The notes: generated by a model from the letters alone, not told the origin. DNA of 37,305 nt from Acidimicrobiaceae bacterium (GCA_003169675.1 PNAT01000185.1:1-37305); one strand, 5' to 3'; positions 8,095 through 15,949 are shown, counted from the stretch's first letter. Made by a program: numbers and translations.

Positions 8095-8865
8095 CTAGGC
8101 CCACGAGCGTTTCGTGTCGGAAAACCGAAGCCTCCACAAGGCGATCAGGGTGAATCCTGCTGCGAAGGCCGTGAGCACTCCGGCCGGAAGTAGGGCGGCC
8201 CTCAACCGGTCACCGTCGAGAATCAGAGAGTTGAAGCCCCGCATCGCCCAGTACTGGGGCGTTGCCGGAGCAATACGGTGCACCCAGCCCGGAAGCACCG
8301 CCAACGGCATCAGCGCCCCGCCGAGGCCGGCCAAGGCGACAGATCCAACGTTCCCAAAAGCGTTGACCTGACCCATGGTCTTGAAGACGGCGATGGTTGC
8401 CAAGCCAAGCGTGCCCACGCACAGCACAAGGGAGGCTGCCACCAGAGCCACACCGACCGTGGATCCTCGGACGTGAAGACCGAGCCCCACACCGACCAGA
8501 AAGACGACCCCAAGCTGAATTACCCCGAGTATGCACATGGGGAGCACTTTGCCGATCAAGATCTCGGAGGAGGTAGCCGAGCTGGCCCGGAGTCGGTCCC
8601 ATGTGGCCCAACCATGTTCGCGGAAGAACGAAAATCCGATGAACGCCGGGATGAAGAAAATGAAGGTCACGGCCTCAGCTGGCACGGCGAAGTCAGCACC
8701 CGACACACCGTGGTAGCCCTGAACCTGAAGGATGGCCCCGATCCCGTCACGCAAGATGTACGTGACGAGAATGGGTACAGCCAGGACGAAAATCAGCGGT
8801 GAAGGATCCCGGCGGAGCACCCGCACCTCATTTCGGGTGATGGCAACGCTACGACGGACCGACAC
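8095..8865 (-). CDS. ABC-2 type transporter permease
   Basis: 256 residues with six predicted membrane segments and the ABC-2 layout: a cytoplasmic N-terminus (RNEVRVLRRDP), a first segment LIFVLAVPILVTYIL, and a large hydrophobic C-terminal half ending PLAVLPGWVHRIAPATPQYWAMRG, the typical closing loop. I chose GTG at 8865: GAGGAGG lies 6 nt upstream within the end of the ATPase gene, giving a 17-nt overlap. Upstream ATG at 8889 has no site. With the ATPase it forms an exporter for an unknown hydrophobic compound, controlled by the TetR gene at the head of the operon. Confidence 0.88.
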   Translation of the reverse strand: MSVRRSVAITRNEVRVLRRDPSPLIFVLAVPILVTYILRDGIGAILQVQGYHGVSGADFAVPAEAVTFIFFIPAFIGFSFFREHGWATWDRLRASSATSSEILIGKVLPMCILGVIQLGVVFLVGVGLGLHVRGSTVGVALVAASLVLCVGTLGLATIAVFKTMGQVNAFGNVGSVALAGLGGALMPLAVLPGWVHRIAPATPQYWAMRGFNSLILDGDRLRAALLPAGVLTAFAAGFTLIALWRLRFSDTKRSWA

Positions 8866-9823
8866 GCTGATCCTCCTCGTCTGGGTCATACCGGCGCCCG
8901 GTGAGGGCCAGAAACACGCTTTCGAGGCTGGGGTGGATGACGTCCAGGCTGCGAAGTCGTTGCGCGTCTCCACCAAGCACCTCGAAAACCCGGGCGGCCG
9001 CCAGTGCCAGGTCCGGGGTGACGATGCGGATCAACTCACCCTGGCGCGTGATGGACAATCCTTCGAGCGACAGGTCAGGGACCGGCCCGTCGAATCGGAG
9101 CTCGAGCGCGGCCAGGCCATGGCGGGCCACCAGCTCTTGAACTGGACCCTGGGCGATGACATTCCCGTGGTCGAGAAGGACCACAAAGGCATTCAGGGAT
9201 TCGATCTCCGGCAGGTAGTGCGTGGAGTACACCACCGCGGTTCCCTCTCCCGCGAGCTGTGTGACCACTTCGAGGAGCGCAGTACGGGTGAGGATGTCAG
9301 CGCCCACCGTGGGCTCGTCCAGCAGGAGGAGTCGTGGCCGCCCCATGAGGGCGACGGCCATGTGGACCCGACGCTTCTCGCCTCCAGAGAGTTGTTGGCA
9401 GGGTCGGGAACTCAGATCTTCCAGCAGCAGGGATGCCGACACATCGTCGATTCGCTGACGGAGCGTGGCCCCACGAATCCCGGCCAACTCGCCAAAGAAG
9501 GTCAAGTTCTCCCGTACCGTCAGGACCTCGTAGACGCCCGTCGTCTGGGGCGCCAATCCGATGAGTGGCCGTACGCTGTGGGGGTGCCGCAGGGCGTCGA
9601 CGCCGCCCACCAGCACCGTTCCCGCATCGGGCTTCACGAGGCCCGCCACGATGGAGGCGAACGTCGTCTTGCCCGCGCCATTGGGGCCGAGCAGAGCCAC
9701 CACTTGTCCCGGTCGTGCCTCCACGTCGATGCCGTTCAAGGCGATCTTGTCGCCATAGGACTTCTCGAGACCGGAGACGGCCAGGATCGGCTCGCCGGCC
9801 TGGCCAACGTGGTCGAACGACAT
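8849..9823 (-). CDS. ABC transporter ATP-binding protein
   Basis: 324 residues. Walker A is GPNGAGKTT at 46-54, signature LSGGEKRR at 145-152, Walker B RLLLLDEPT at 164-172, and the switch His is in STHYLPE. The extra C-terminal domain of about 100 residues is typical of DrrA/CcmA-type drug and lipid exporter ATPases. It powers the permease encoded by the overlapping downstream gene. The tetR gene ends 14 nt upstream, so all three belong to one transcript starting near 10700. Confidence 0.93.
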   Translation of the reverse strand: MSFDHVGQAGEPILAVSGLEKSYGDKIALNGIDVEARPGQVVALLGPNGAGKTTFASIVAGLVKPDAGTVLVGGVDALRHPHSVRPLIGLAPQTTGVYEVLTVRENLTFFGELAGIRGATLRQRIDDVSASLLLEDLSSRPCQQLSGGEKRRVHMAVALMGRPRLLLLDEPTVGADILTRTALLEVVTQLAGEGTAVVYSTHYLPEIESLNAFVVLLDHGNVIAQGPVQELVARHGLAALELRFDGPVPDLSLEGLSITRQGELIRIVTPDLALAAARVFEVLGGDAQRLRSLDVIHPSLESVFLALTGRRYDPDEEDQRVGPS

Positions 9824-9837
9824 GGCGTCGGTCCCGA

Positions 9838-10524
9838 TCAGCCCGGCGGTGGCGAGGTCGTCTGTGACGGCGCAGGCGTTGCCGCGTCTTGCGCTATCGC
9901 CACCAGACCTCTCACAAAGATCGTCAACATCTTCACGTAGAGGTCTTCAGAGGAGACGTCCGGATCGTAAATCTGCTGGAGCGCAACTCCGTCTGACATG
10001 GCGAAGAACGCCGTCACCATCTCCCCTACCGGGAGCGCCGACTCGAGGTCCCAGTCCAGCCCGGGACTCATGCGCACCATGGTCTCGGCGACCGCCGCCT
10101 TGAGTTTGCGGTGCCCGGCGCGCATGGGCTCGTTCCCCGTCGGGAATCTGGTCGCATGCAGCGTGTACTCCAGCATCAGTAGGAACAGGTCGGGGTCACT
10201 CAACGCCATGAACCGCTGGCCGGCCCATGTCGCCTGTTCGGATGCTTCGGCCGACCAGTCGACCCGGTCGAGGATCTCCAGCAACTGCCGGTCGTGGTAC
10301 CGATCTATCACCGCGGCGAAGAGCGCGTCCTTGGAGTCGAAGTTCGAGTACACGGCGCCCTTGGTCAGCCCCGCCTCCCACGCCACATCGTCGACGCTCG
10401 CCGCCACGTACCCCTGGCGGGCGAAGACCTTGGTGGCCGCCTCCAGGAGTGCCTCGCGTGTCGCCGCCTTCTTCTCCTCCCGGCGGGGCTTCGGCGGAGG
10501 TCCGGCCTTGGCCGGGGGCGTCAT
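9838..10524 (-). CDS. TetR/AcrR-family transcriptional regulator
   Basis: 228 residues. An N-terminal Lys/Arg-rich tail is followed by the TetR helix-turn-helix at about 42-66 (SVDDVAWEAGLTKGAVYSNFDSKDALF region). The C-terminal ligand domain is divergent, as usual. It very probably represses its own operon, small frame-tetR-ATPase-permease, by binding the three ATAC-N6-GTAT operators just upstream, with the exported compound as inducer. Its ATG overlaps the stop of a 58-codon upstream frame in an ATGA junction (10521-10524), so it may be translated by coupling; no strong ribosome site of its own is visible. Confidence 0.92.
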   Translation of the reverse strand: MTPPAKAGPPPKPRREEKKAATREALLEAATKVFARQGYVAASVDDVAWEAGLTKGAVYSNFDSKDALFAAVIDRYHDRQLLEILDRVDWSAEASEQATWAGQRFMALSDPDLFLLMLEYTLHATRFPTGNEPMRAGHRKLKAAVAETMVRMSPGLDWDLESALPVGEMVTAFFAMSDGVALQQIYDPDVSSEDLYVKMLTIFVRGLVAIAQDAATPAPSQTTSPPPG

Positions 10525-10697
10525 GCGGCGGAAGCGGAATCCGCCTCCGGAGTCCCGGAGGACGGGACCGTCGCCACCGACGCGGCGTGCAACTCCCTGA
10601 CGAGGCTCTCAAAGGCCAACTCCCGGGCGATCCATTCCTTGGGGTCGTCGGTTGGCTCTTCGACTGGCACAGTGAATAATACTTGTCGGTATCCCAT
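10521..10697 (-). CDS. 58-codon frame overlapping the tetR start (ATGA)
   Basis: An ATG at 10697 opens a 58-residue frame beginning MGYRQVLFTVPVEEPTDDPK, followed by EWIARELAFESLVRELHAA, a plausible amphipathic helix, and a loose Ser/Ala-rich end. It stops exactly in the ATGA that starts tetR. I recognise no family. It may be a small protein, or a leader peptide that feeds ribosomes to tetR. The ATG sits inside the operator array with no good ribosome site. A -10-like TATTAT (about 10676-10681 on this strand) suggests that transcription may begin so close that the GTG at codon 10 is used as a near-leaderless start, giving 49 residues. Confidence 0.5.
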   Translation of the reverse strand: MGYRQVLFTVPVEEPTDDPKEWIARELAFESLVRELHAASVATVPSSGTPEADSASAA

Positions 10698-10726
10698 ACC
10701 TCAGAGTATCACATACTGACTGGTAT
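10679..10726. promoter_or_regulatory. three tandem TetR-type operators, 17-bp period
   Basis: Three 14-bp sites of form ATAC-N6-GTAT: 10679-10692 (ATACTTGTCGGTAT), 10696-10709 (ATACCTCAGAGTAT) and 10713-10726 (ATACTGACTGGTAT). Each starts exactly 17 bp after the last, with 3-bp spacers, so the spacers also make GTAT-N3-ATAC palindromes. The array lies just upstream of, and overlaps, the start of the small frame-tetR-ABC operon, as expected of an autoregulatory TetR operator, and it is AT-richer than its surroundings. Confidence 0.8.
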
Positions 10727-10737
10727 CTGTCAAGCCT

Positions 10738-11143
10738 TTACGGTGTTGATGTCCGTTCGATGGCGGGCCATTCGAGATGGCCGGGGGAGCCCACGGTAGA
10801 GACCGGAACAGCAAGCGGGGCGAAACCCGAGGAGCGCAGCAGGCTGATCAGTGGCGGCGGTTTGCCCTCCCCGGTCCCGAGGTGATCGCCATGTCGGCGA
10901 TCACCTCGGGATCACGCGACTGAGCCACCGCCGCTCGCAAGAGATCGTCCGGAACGGCAAAGTCGAACATCGGCTCAGCGGTCACGGGGGGGCCCCTCAC
11001 CTTGTTATTGGCGTCTTCGTAAGGCGGGCCGGGAGATCGATCGGGAGGATCACCTCGGCGCTGTCAGGTACCTCGACGGACTGTCCCGTGGTCCCGGAGG
11101 CCAGCCCGACCCCCACGGTGGGCTCAGTGACCGGGACCACGAT
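10738..11143 (-). pseudogene. unrecognised, probably degenerate coding remnant downstream of the kinase
   Basis: Between the kinase stop (11124) and the tetR promoter the minus strand reads like protein in pieces. One frame from about 11143 gives VEVPDSAEVILPIDLPARL and stops at 10997. A GTG at 10985, preceded by GGTGAGGGG, opens MTAEPMFDFAVPDDLLRAA... and EVIADMAITSG. Adding one G to the GGGG run near 10872 would continue it in frame as PGEGKPPPLISLLRSSGF to a TAA at 10738. That would give a small protein of about 82 residues. I do not recognise the family. It may be a broken last gene of the sugar operon, or an intact small gene with a sequencing error. Confidence 0.35.
10875..10911. terminator. 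16-bp perfect hairpin, 5-nt loop
   Basis: TCCCGAGGTGATCGCC (10875-10890), loop ATGTC, exact complement 10896-10911. It lies downstream of the minus-strand sugar operon and upstream of the tetR operon, so a transcription terminator of the U-tract-less kind common in actinobacteria is plausible. It also overlaps the possible small frame described at 10738-11143, where it would encode PEVIADMAITSG, and could instead be an operator. Confidence 0.5.
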
Positions 11144-12605
11144 CGGCCGAAGGAAGCGATTCCGTGGCGGCCAGCATCTCCACGGCAACGTGCTCGACCT
11201 GGGGCCGCAGCCGTCGGTAGATGTCGACGATCTCAGGGTCGGGCGTGATCACCGCCTCGACGGGATCGAGCTGGGCCAGCGTCAAACCCATGCCCAGGGC
11301 CCGACCAGCCAGCAGCGCGGCACCGGCCGATGCCGCCTCACCGGAACGGTGGCGGGTGGCCGGCACGCCTAGGATGGCGGTGAGCACTTCAACCCAGAGG
11401 GGCAGCCCCGTTCCGGCGCCGCCAAGTGTGACCCCCTCGGCCGTGCTGCCACCCAGACGGCCGACCGTCACCACCTCCATGCAACGCAGCACATCCCAGG
11501 CCACTGCCTCAATGACGGCACGGGACATGTCGCCGCTGTTGTGGGCGGCACCGATCCCCACGAAACCGGCCCGGGCATCGTCGCGCCACCAAGGGGCCCG
11601 GGCGCCGTCGAGCCATGGCACGGCGATGACGCCGCGAGCGCCCGGCGGGCTGTCCGCCGCGCTAGCCGCCAGTTCGCTGACCGGTCGGTCGAGCAGGCGG
11701 CCCAACCAGGCCAGAAACGAGCCGGCCGCCGAGAGGCCACCTTCGAGCAGCCACCCGACATCGGCCGCCCGGGTCACCACGGCGCCGGCCGGGGAGGGCA
11801 CCGGACGTTCGTGCACCGGCACCGAGACATTGGCTGTTGTGCCCCAGCTCACCATGGGGCAGTCCTCGGACGCGCCGGAGCCCAGTACCTCACACTGCCG
11901 GTCACCGGCACCGATGACCACCGGGATTCCGGGACGCAAACCGAGCTCGGCCCCGGGCACTGCCTTGAGTTGACCCACCACCGTGTCGGAGGGAACCACG
12001 CTGGGGAGCTTGCCCAGAGCGGGCCCGGCCAACTCGCGCACGGCGTTCCCATCAAAGTCGTACAGACCGCTGCGGGAGGCGAACGAGACGTCAGTCACCA
12101 CTTGATCGGTCATGCGCATCACCACCAGGTCACGGGGGGAAAGGATGATGTCGCACGCCGCGAGGCGTTCCGGCTCGTGCGTGGACAGCCACGCCAGCTT
12201 GGCGGCCATGGCGCCGGCATCGAGCGGGATCCCGGTACGGGCGCGGTTGATGTCCTCGCCCCCGAGGATGCCGGCCAGTGAGATCGCCTCCGCCGCGGCG
12301 CGCCGGTCGGACCACAAGATGCCCTTTCCGATGGGATCGCCGGCGGAGGTCACGGGCACGAAACTCTGGCGGGCCCCCGAGCACGCCACGACGTCAACCT
12401 GGCCAAAGGCCAGCGGGGCCTGGGCCCGCGCCTCGGCGCAAGCGATGACCACCGAGGTCCACCAGCGCAGCGGATCCTGCTCTGACCACCCCACCTGTGT
12501 GTGCGTGGTAGCCAACTCCGATCGGGTCAGCGCCACCATGCCGTCTTCACCCCACAGGCCGACCTTGGTCACCGTGGTCCCGAATTCGATGGTGAGGATC
12601 ATCAT
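11124..12605 (-). CDS. FGGY-family carbohydrate kinase
   Basis: 493 residues, full length for the FGGY family (xylulokinase, gluconokinase, glycerol kinase relatives). It shows the N-terminal phosphate loop IEFGTT (6-11), the W-S-D-R-R motif at 98-102, and the catalytic base region GAGD235RQCEVLGSG. VSWGTTANVSVP, near 252-263, is the adenosine-side loop. It phosphorylates a sugar or polyol in the cytoplasm; the substrate is not evident. Its ATG overlaps the aldolase stop in ATGA (12602-12605), so kinase and aldolase are made together, presumably for successive steps. Confidence 0.93.
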   Translation of the reverse strand: MMILTIEFGTTVTKVGLWGEDGMVALTRSELATTHTQVGWSEQDPLRWWTSVVIACAEARAQAPLAFGQVDVVACSGARQSFVPVTSAGDPIGKGILWSDRRAAAEAISLAGILGGEDINRARTGIPLDAGAMAAKLAWLSTHEPERLAACDIILSPRDLVVMRMTDQVVTDVSFASRSGLYDFDGNAVRELAGPALGKLPSVVPSDTVVGQLKAVPGAELGLRPGIPVVIGAGDRQCEVLGSGASEDCPMVSWGTTANVSVPVHERPVPSPAGAVVTRAADVGWLLEGGLSAAGSFLAWLGRLLDRPVSELAASAADSPPGARGVIAVPWLDGARAPWWRDDARAGFVGIGAAHNSGDMSRAVIEAVAWDVLRCMEVVTVGRLGGSTAEGVTLGGAGTGLPLWVEVLTAILGVPATRHRSGEAASAGAALLAGRALGMGLTLAQLDPVEAVITPDPEIVDIYRRLRPQVEHVAVEMLAATESLPSADRGPGH

Positions 12606-13366
12606 TGGTGCACCAATGCTGCGACCAGACCGGCCACTTCGGCCGGGTCGGGATCCTGATACAGGGTGCGCCCCATCGCCATCCCGCTCCCACCACCCTC
12701 CATGACGTCTCGCACCTCGTCCAGAACGGGTGCACGACCAGCATGGCCCAGTGGACCCCCGAGGAAGAGGACCGGAACGCCCACGCTGGCCACCACCCGG
12801 GTGACGGCGCGCTGGCGCTCCTTGCCCGGGGTGACCGAGGGAACAGGAACCTTGATCACGGGTGCCCCCAGGTCATGCGCTATCACGGCTGCCAGGACGA
12901 CAGCGTCGGTGTCTCGGACAGCCCTGCCGTCGCGCCACACCAAGGTCTCAATCAGTGCGTCGAGGCCGGCGTCCCGGGCCTGTTCGAGCACCTGGCCCAA
13001 AAGCTCGAGGGCGGATGAGGTCACCGCATCTGTCATGTCGATGCGCGTCATGTGCTTGATGCCGGTCCAGCCGTCGGCTGCCGCCCGGGACACGCTGGCC
13101 ACCAGCCGGTCGTCGAGCTCGAAGACCGACCCGGCCAGTCCGGTCCGGTTCATGGAGAGATACGTCCGGTGCCTGTCCTTGACGTGCCCGCCGGCGAACA
13201 GGCCATGCAATGGTTGCGCGCTGGCCAAGATCCCGTCGCAGTACGGCAGCGCCAGCGTCAGCGCTTGGAAGTAGTCGGCGTAGTTCTCCGTGGTGACCAC
13301 ACCGCGCGCCCGGTGGTCGGCCGCCAGGATCAATGTCGGCGTGGGCAGCGGGCCCAGAGGGATCAT
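12602..13366 (-). CDS. class I aldolase, Cgl0159/LacD-DeoC-like (beta/alpha)8 protein
   Basis: 254 residues with a TIM-barrel pattern: strand 1 LILAADHRARG, a likely Schiff-base Lys172 in APVIKVPVPS, and a C-terminal phosphate-binding segment GGGSGMAMGRTLYQ (224-237). It resembles Cgl0159-type proteins of actinobacterial sugar/inositol clusters and, more distantly, LacD and YihT aldolases. Expected reaction: retro-aldol cleavage of a sugar phosphate made by the next gene's kinase. The ATG overlaps the reductase stop in ATGA (13363-13366); the long open frame further upstream is antisense noise. Confidence 0.85.
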   Translation of the reverse strand: MIPLGPLPTPTLILAADHRARGVVTTENYADYFQALTLALPYCDGILASAQPLHGLFAGGHVKDRHRTYLSMNRTGLAGSVFELDDRLVASVSRAAADGWTGIKHMTRIDMTDAVTSSALELLGQVLEQARDAGLDALIETLVWRDGRAVRDTDAVVLAAVIAHDLGAPVIKVPVPSVTPGKERQRAVTRVVASVGVPVLFLGGPLGHAGRAPVLDEVRDVMEGGGSGMAMGRTLYQDPDPAEVAGLVAALVHQ

Positions 13367-14250
13367 TTCGCTCCGGCCAGCGCCAGGACAACCTTGGCCA
13401 CGGCCGAGAAGTCCTCCTGCCCGTAGCCAGCGGAGCTGGTCGCTGCCAGCATCTGGCGCGCCGTGGTTGTTGTCTCCATCGGGACCCCCACTCTCGACGC
13501 GTAGGACAACGCCAGGTCCAGGTCCTTGACCATGAGGTCGGTCATGAAGCCCGGTTGCCATCCGTTCGATGCCGGGCTGCCGGGTACGACCCCGGCCACG
13601 GGCAGGCGCGTCCGCACCGCCGCGCAATCCCCGGTGGAGTGGGTGAGCACCTCGAGCAACTTGTGCATGTCCACCCCGGATCTGACGGCGATGGCGGTGG
13701 CCTCGGCCGTCGCCGTCATCTGCGCCGCATAGATCAGGTTGTTGCACAACTTGACGACCTGCCCCATACCCGGGCCGCCCACGTGGACGATGAGCCCGGC
13801 GAAGGGGTCAAGCGCCGGACGCGTGTTGCTCAGCGTCTCGGCCTCTCCCCCGACCATCAAGGTGAGAGTCCCTTTGTGGGCGCCGGCGGTGCCACCCGAG
13901 AGCGGAGCCTCCAGGTACCGTGCACCGGTCGCGCCGACCCGCATGTGCTGAGCCCGTTCAACGTCGGGATCGATAGTGGAGCAATCGACCACTGTCTTGC
14001 TCTCGCCCAGCGCTCCCATCATGGCGTCCACGACCTCAACCACTTGGGGTGAATTGGGGACGCAGAGGAGGACGACGTCGGAATGTTCCGCCACACCCAG
14101 GGGCGACAGCCCATCCTTGGCTCCGAGCGCCACTGCGGCCTCAATGGGCCCCCGGCTGCGCGAGGCCACCGTGACGTCGTGCCCGGCGGCAACGAGGTGC
14201 CCAGTCATGGGCAGTCCCATGGCGCCCAGCCCGATGAATCCGATGCGCAT
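13363..14250 (-). CDS. 3-hydroxyisobutyrate dehydrogenase-family reductase (GarR/YihU-like)
   Basis: 295 residues, normal for beta-hydroxyacid dehydrogenases. The NAD(P) loop GLGAMG is at 7-12, the substrate loop at 118-130 (LSGGTAGAHKGTL), and the catalytic Lys167 in GQVVKLCNN. Members reduce tartronate or sulfolactaldehyde semialdehydes, or oxidise 3-hydroxyacids. A GGGAGGA site precedes the ATG. It follows the GH4 gene by 30 nt and overlaps the aldolase gene by 4 nt, so it probably handles the aldehyde released by the aldolase. Confidence 0.92.
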   Translation of the reverse strand: MRIGFIGLGAMGLPMTGHLVAAGHDVTVASRSRGPIEAAVALGAKDGLSPLGVAEHSDVVLLCVPNSPQVVEVVDAMMGALGESKTVVDCSTIDPDVERAQHMRVGATGARYLEAPLSGGTAGAHKGTLTLMVGGEAETLSNTRPALDPFAGLIVHVGGPGMGQVVKLCNNLIYAAQMTATAEATAIAVRSGVDMHKLLEVLTHSTGDCAAVRTRLPVAGVVPGSPASNGWQPGFMTDLMVKDLDLALSYASRVGVPMETTTTARQMLAATSSAGYGQEDFSAVAKVVLALAGAK

Positions 14251-14280
14251 TATGTGTCCTCCCGATGGTGATGGTCGACG

Positions 14281-15631
14281 CTACGCGAACTGAGGCAGCC
14301 ACTCCGCCGTCCCGGCGAGCAGCTCGTCGACCATGGCCTCTGTCTCGCCCAGATCTCCTCGACCGGCCAGGGGGTCGAGGGCGAACGCCTGCGCCGCCAG
14401 GGCCCGATCACCCAGAGGCGCAGCCTCCACCCTCAACTCCTGAGTCGCCGTATGCCGATGCACGATCTCGGCATAGGGAGCCGGCAGACGTGATCGATCA
14501 CGACCCCGGATGCCCGCGCCGTCGATCACGCGGATCGACTCGACCACGACGTCGGCCGGCAGGTCGGGCGTCTGTCCGGCGTTGGGTGTGTTGACCGGTG
14601 CCTCGAAAGGGAAGCCGGTGAGCATGGCCTCAATCATGGGCGACGGCAGCTCACCTGACTGCCAGGTCTGGAGCACCTTGGTCCCGGCCAGCCACGCGTC
14701 CACATCGGCCACATACTCGGCCTGATGTTGCTGGCGACGTGAGATCGGGCTGAGCTCAATGTTGTACGCCGCGCCCCAGCCGGACTCTGGCGTGAGGGCA
14801 AACGTGGGGAACTCGGCGATGTGGCGGTCGCCGGCCGCCGGGAAAGTGCCCCGCGGTCGAGCAGGATGAGCTTGAGGAGATGGCGCTGGGCAAAATCGCG
14901 TTTGGAGAACTTCTCGGCCTCGGGCCGTCCGGCGTGGGGCGCCAGGGCAGCAAGCCCGGCCACCTCTTCGACCATGTCCCTGATGATGTCGAAGCCGTTG
15001 GCGCCGTCGACCTCGAGCGAGGTCAAGACCGGGAAGTGGTTGACGCCCGTCATCGACGGCGAGACGGCTTCCAATGGGCGACCCAACGCGATGGCCAGGT
15101 CCATGCAGAAGTTGCCCACCTCATGGCAGAGACCCACCGTCCGGATGCTGGTCACCCGGGAGACGGACCTGATCAAGGTGGTCATCGGGTTGGTGATGTT
15201 GAAGAGCCAGGCCTCGGGGCAGTGCTCCTCCATGGCTTTGCCGATGCCGACCAGCACGGGATATTGCGCAGGGCGCGATTGATACCGCCCGGCCCGACAG
15301 AGTCGCCGACCGTCTGGGTGATGCCGTGGGCAGCCGGCACGTCCAGGTCCACGGCCATGGAGCGGAACCCGTCGGTGGAGATGCAGACGATGACGAAGTT
15401 CGCCCCGTCGAGCGCCCGGCCCAGGTCGGTGGTGATGGCCACGGTGGTATGGGCCTCGAGCGCCCCGTTGACCTTGTGCGCCAGTACCTCCATCTTCGGG
15501 AGCGGGTTGGGGTCGATGTCATAGAGCACCAGGCGCATGCCGGCCAGTGACGGTGTGCCAATGAGATCCGCTATCAATTCAGGGGCCCACTGGTAGCTCC
15601 CTCCGCCGACAATTGTCACTTGCGTGGTCAC
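14281..15631 (-). pseudogene. GH4 glycosidase (alpha-glucosidase/galactosidase type) with two frameshifts
   Basis: Joined across two shifts this is a complete protein of about 450 residues. It has the NAD loop GGGSYQWAPELI, then NITNPM, GLCHEVGN (the metal-binding Cys-His), TGVNHFPVL, and in the last frame AAYNIELSPIS and a long C-terminus to TAG at 14281. GH4 enzymes cleave glycosides by an NAD- and Mn-dependent redox mechanism. One base is missing near 15257 (a CCC run where CCCC would restore IPVLVGIG) and one near 14852 (GGGG where GGGGG would restore frame). The GTG start has GGGGGAG upstream. Everything else looks under selection, so recent decay or sequencing error are both possible. 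Confidence 0.85.
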
Positions 15632-15664
15632 CGTGGCTCCCCCAAACGCGACATCAGGCCCATT

Positions 15665-15949
15665 CTATGGAGCTTCGATGCCGGCCTCCCGAGGTGAAGT
15701 TCGCCCACCGTACGCCTTTACCGCTGCCACCATGAGGACGAGCAATCCCGTCACACCGTTGCACAGGGTGATGGGATGGTCGTGGCGCAAGATCCCTTAG
15801 GTCGCCCAGCCCGATATGCCGACCAGGAGCATGACGAGGTAGGTCCTGGAGAAATCTTGCGCCTCCCGTTGTCGCACTGTCTTGATGACTTGGGGCAGCC
15901 AGCACACAGTGGTCAGCACTGCGGCCAGCGATCCGATGAGTGTGACCAC
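15665..15949 (-). pseudogene. SemiSWEET sugar transporter with an in-frame stop
   Basis: Too broken to show as one frame. From GTG 15949 (AGGAGA upstream) it reads VTLIGSLAAVLTTVCWLPQV, KTVRQREAQDFS, and YLVMLLVGISGWAT, then TAA at 15797-15799. Past the stop in the same frame come GILRHDHP and LCNGVTGLLVLMVAAVKAYG, ending at TAG 15665. That is a complete 94-codon, three-helix SemiSWEET; the stop replaces the Tyr normally found before G-I (TAC/TAT to TAA, one base). SemiSWEETs dimerise and let sugars diffuse across the membrane. GH4 begins 33 nt downstream, so it heads the sugar operon. Confidence 0.8.

Noticed and set aside
10851-11372. Open plus-strand frame of 173 residues beside the kinase
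   Set aside because: It is antisense to the kinase end and to the coding-like remnant, with Arg/Gly-rich composition.
12602-13747. 381-codon version of the aldolase with 127 extra residues
   Set aside because: The extra part is antisense-like and overlaps the reductase gene; the aldolase similarity begins at the ATG at 13366, which is in an ATGA junction.
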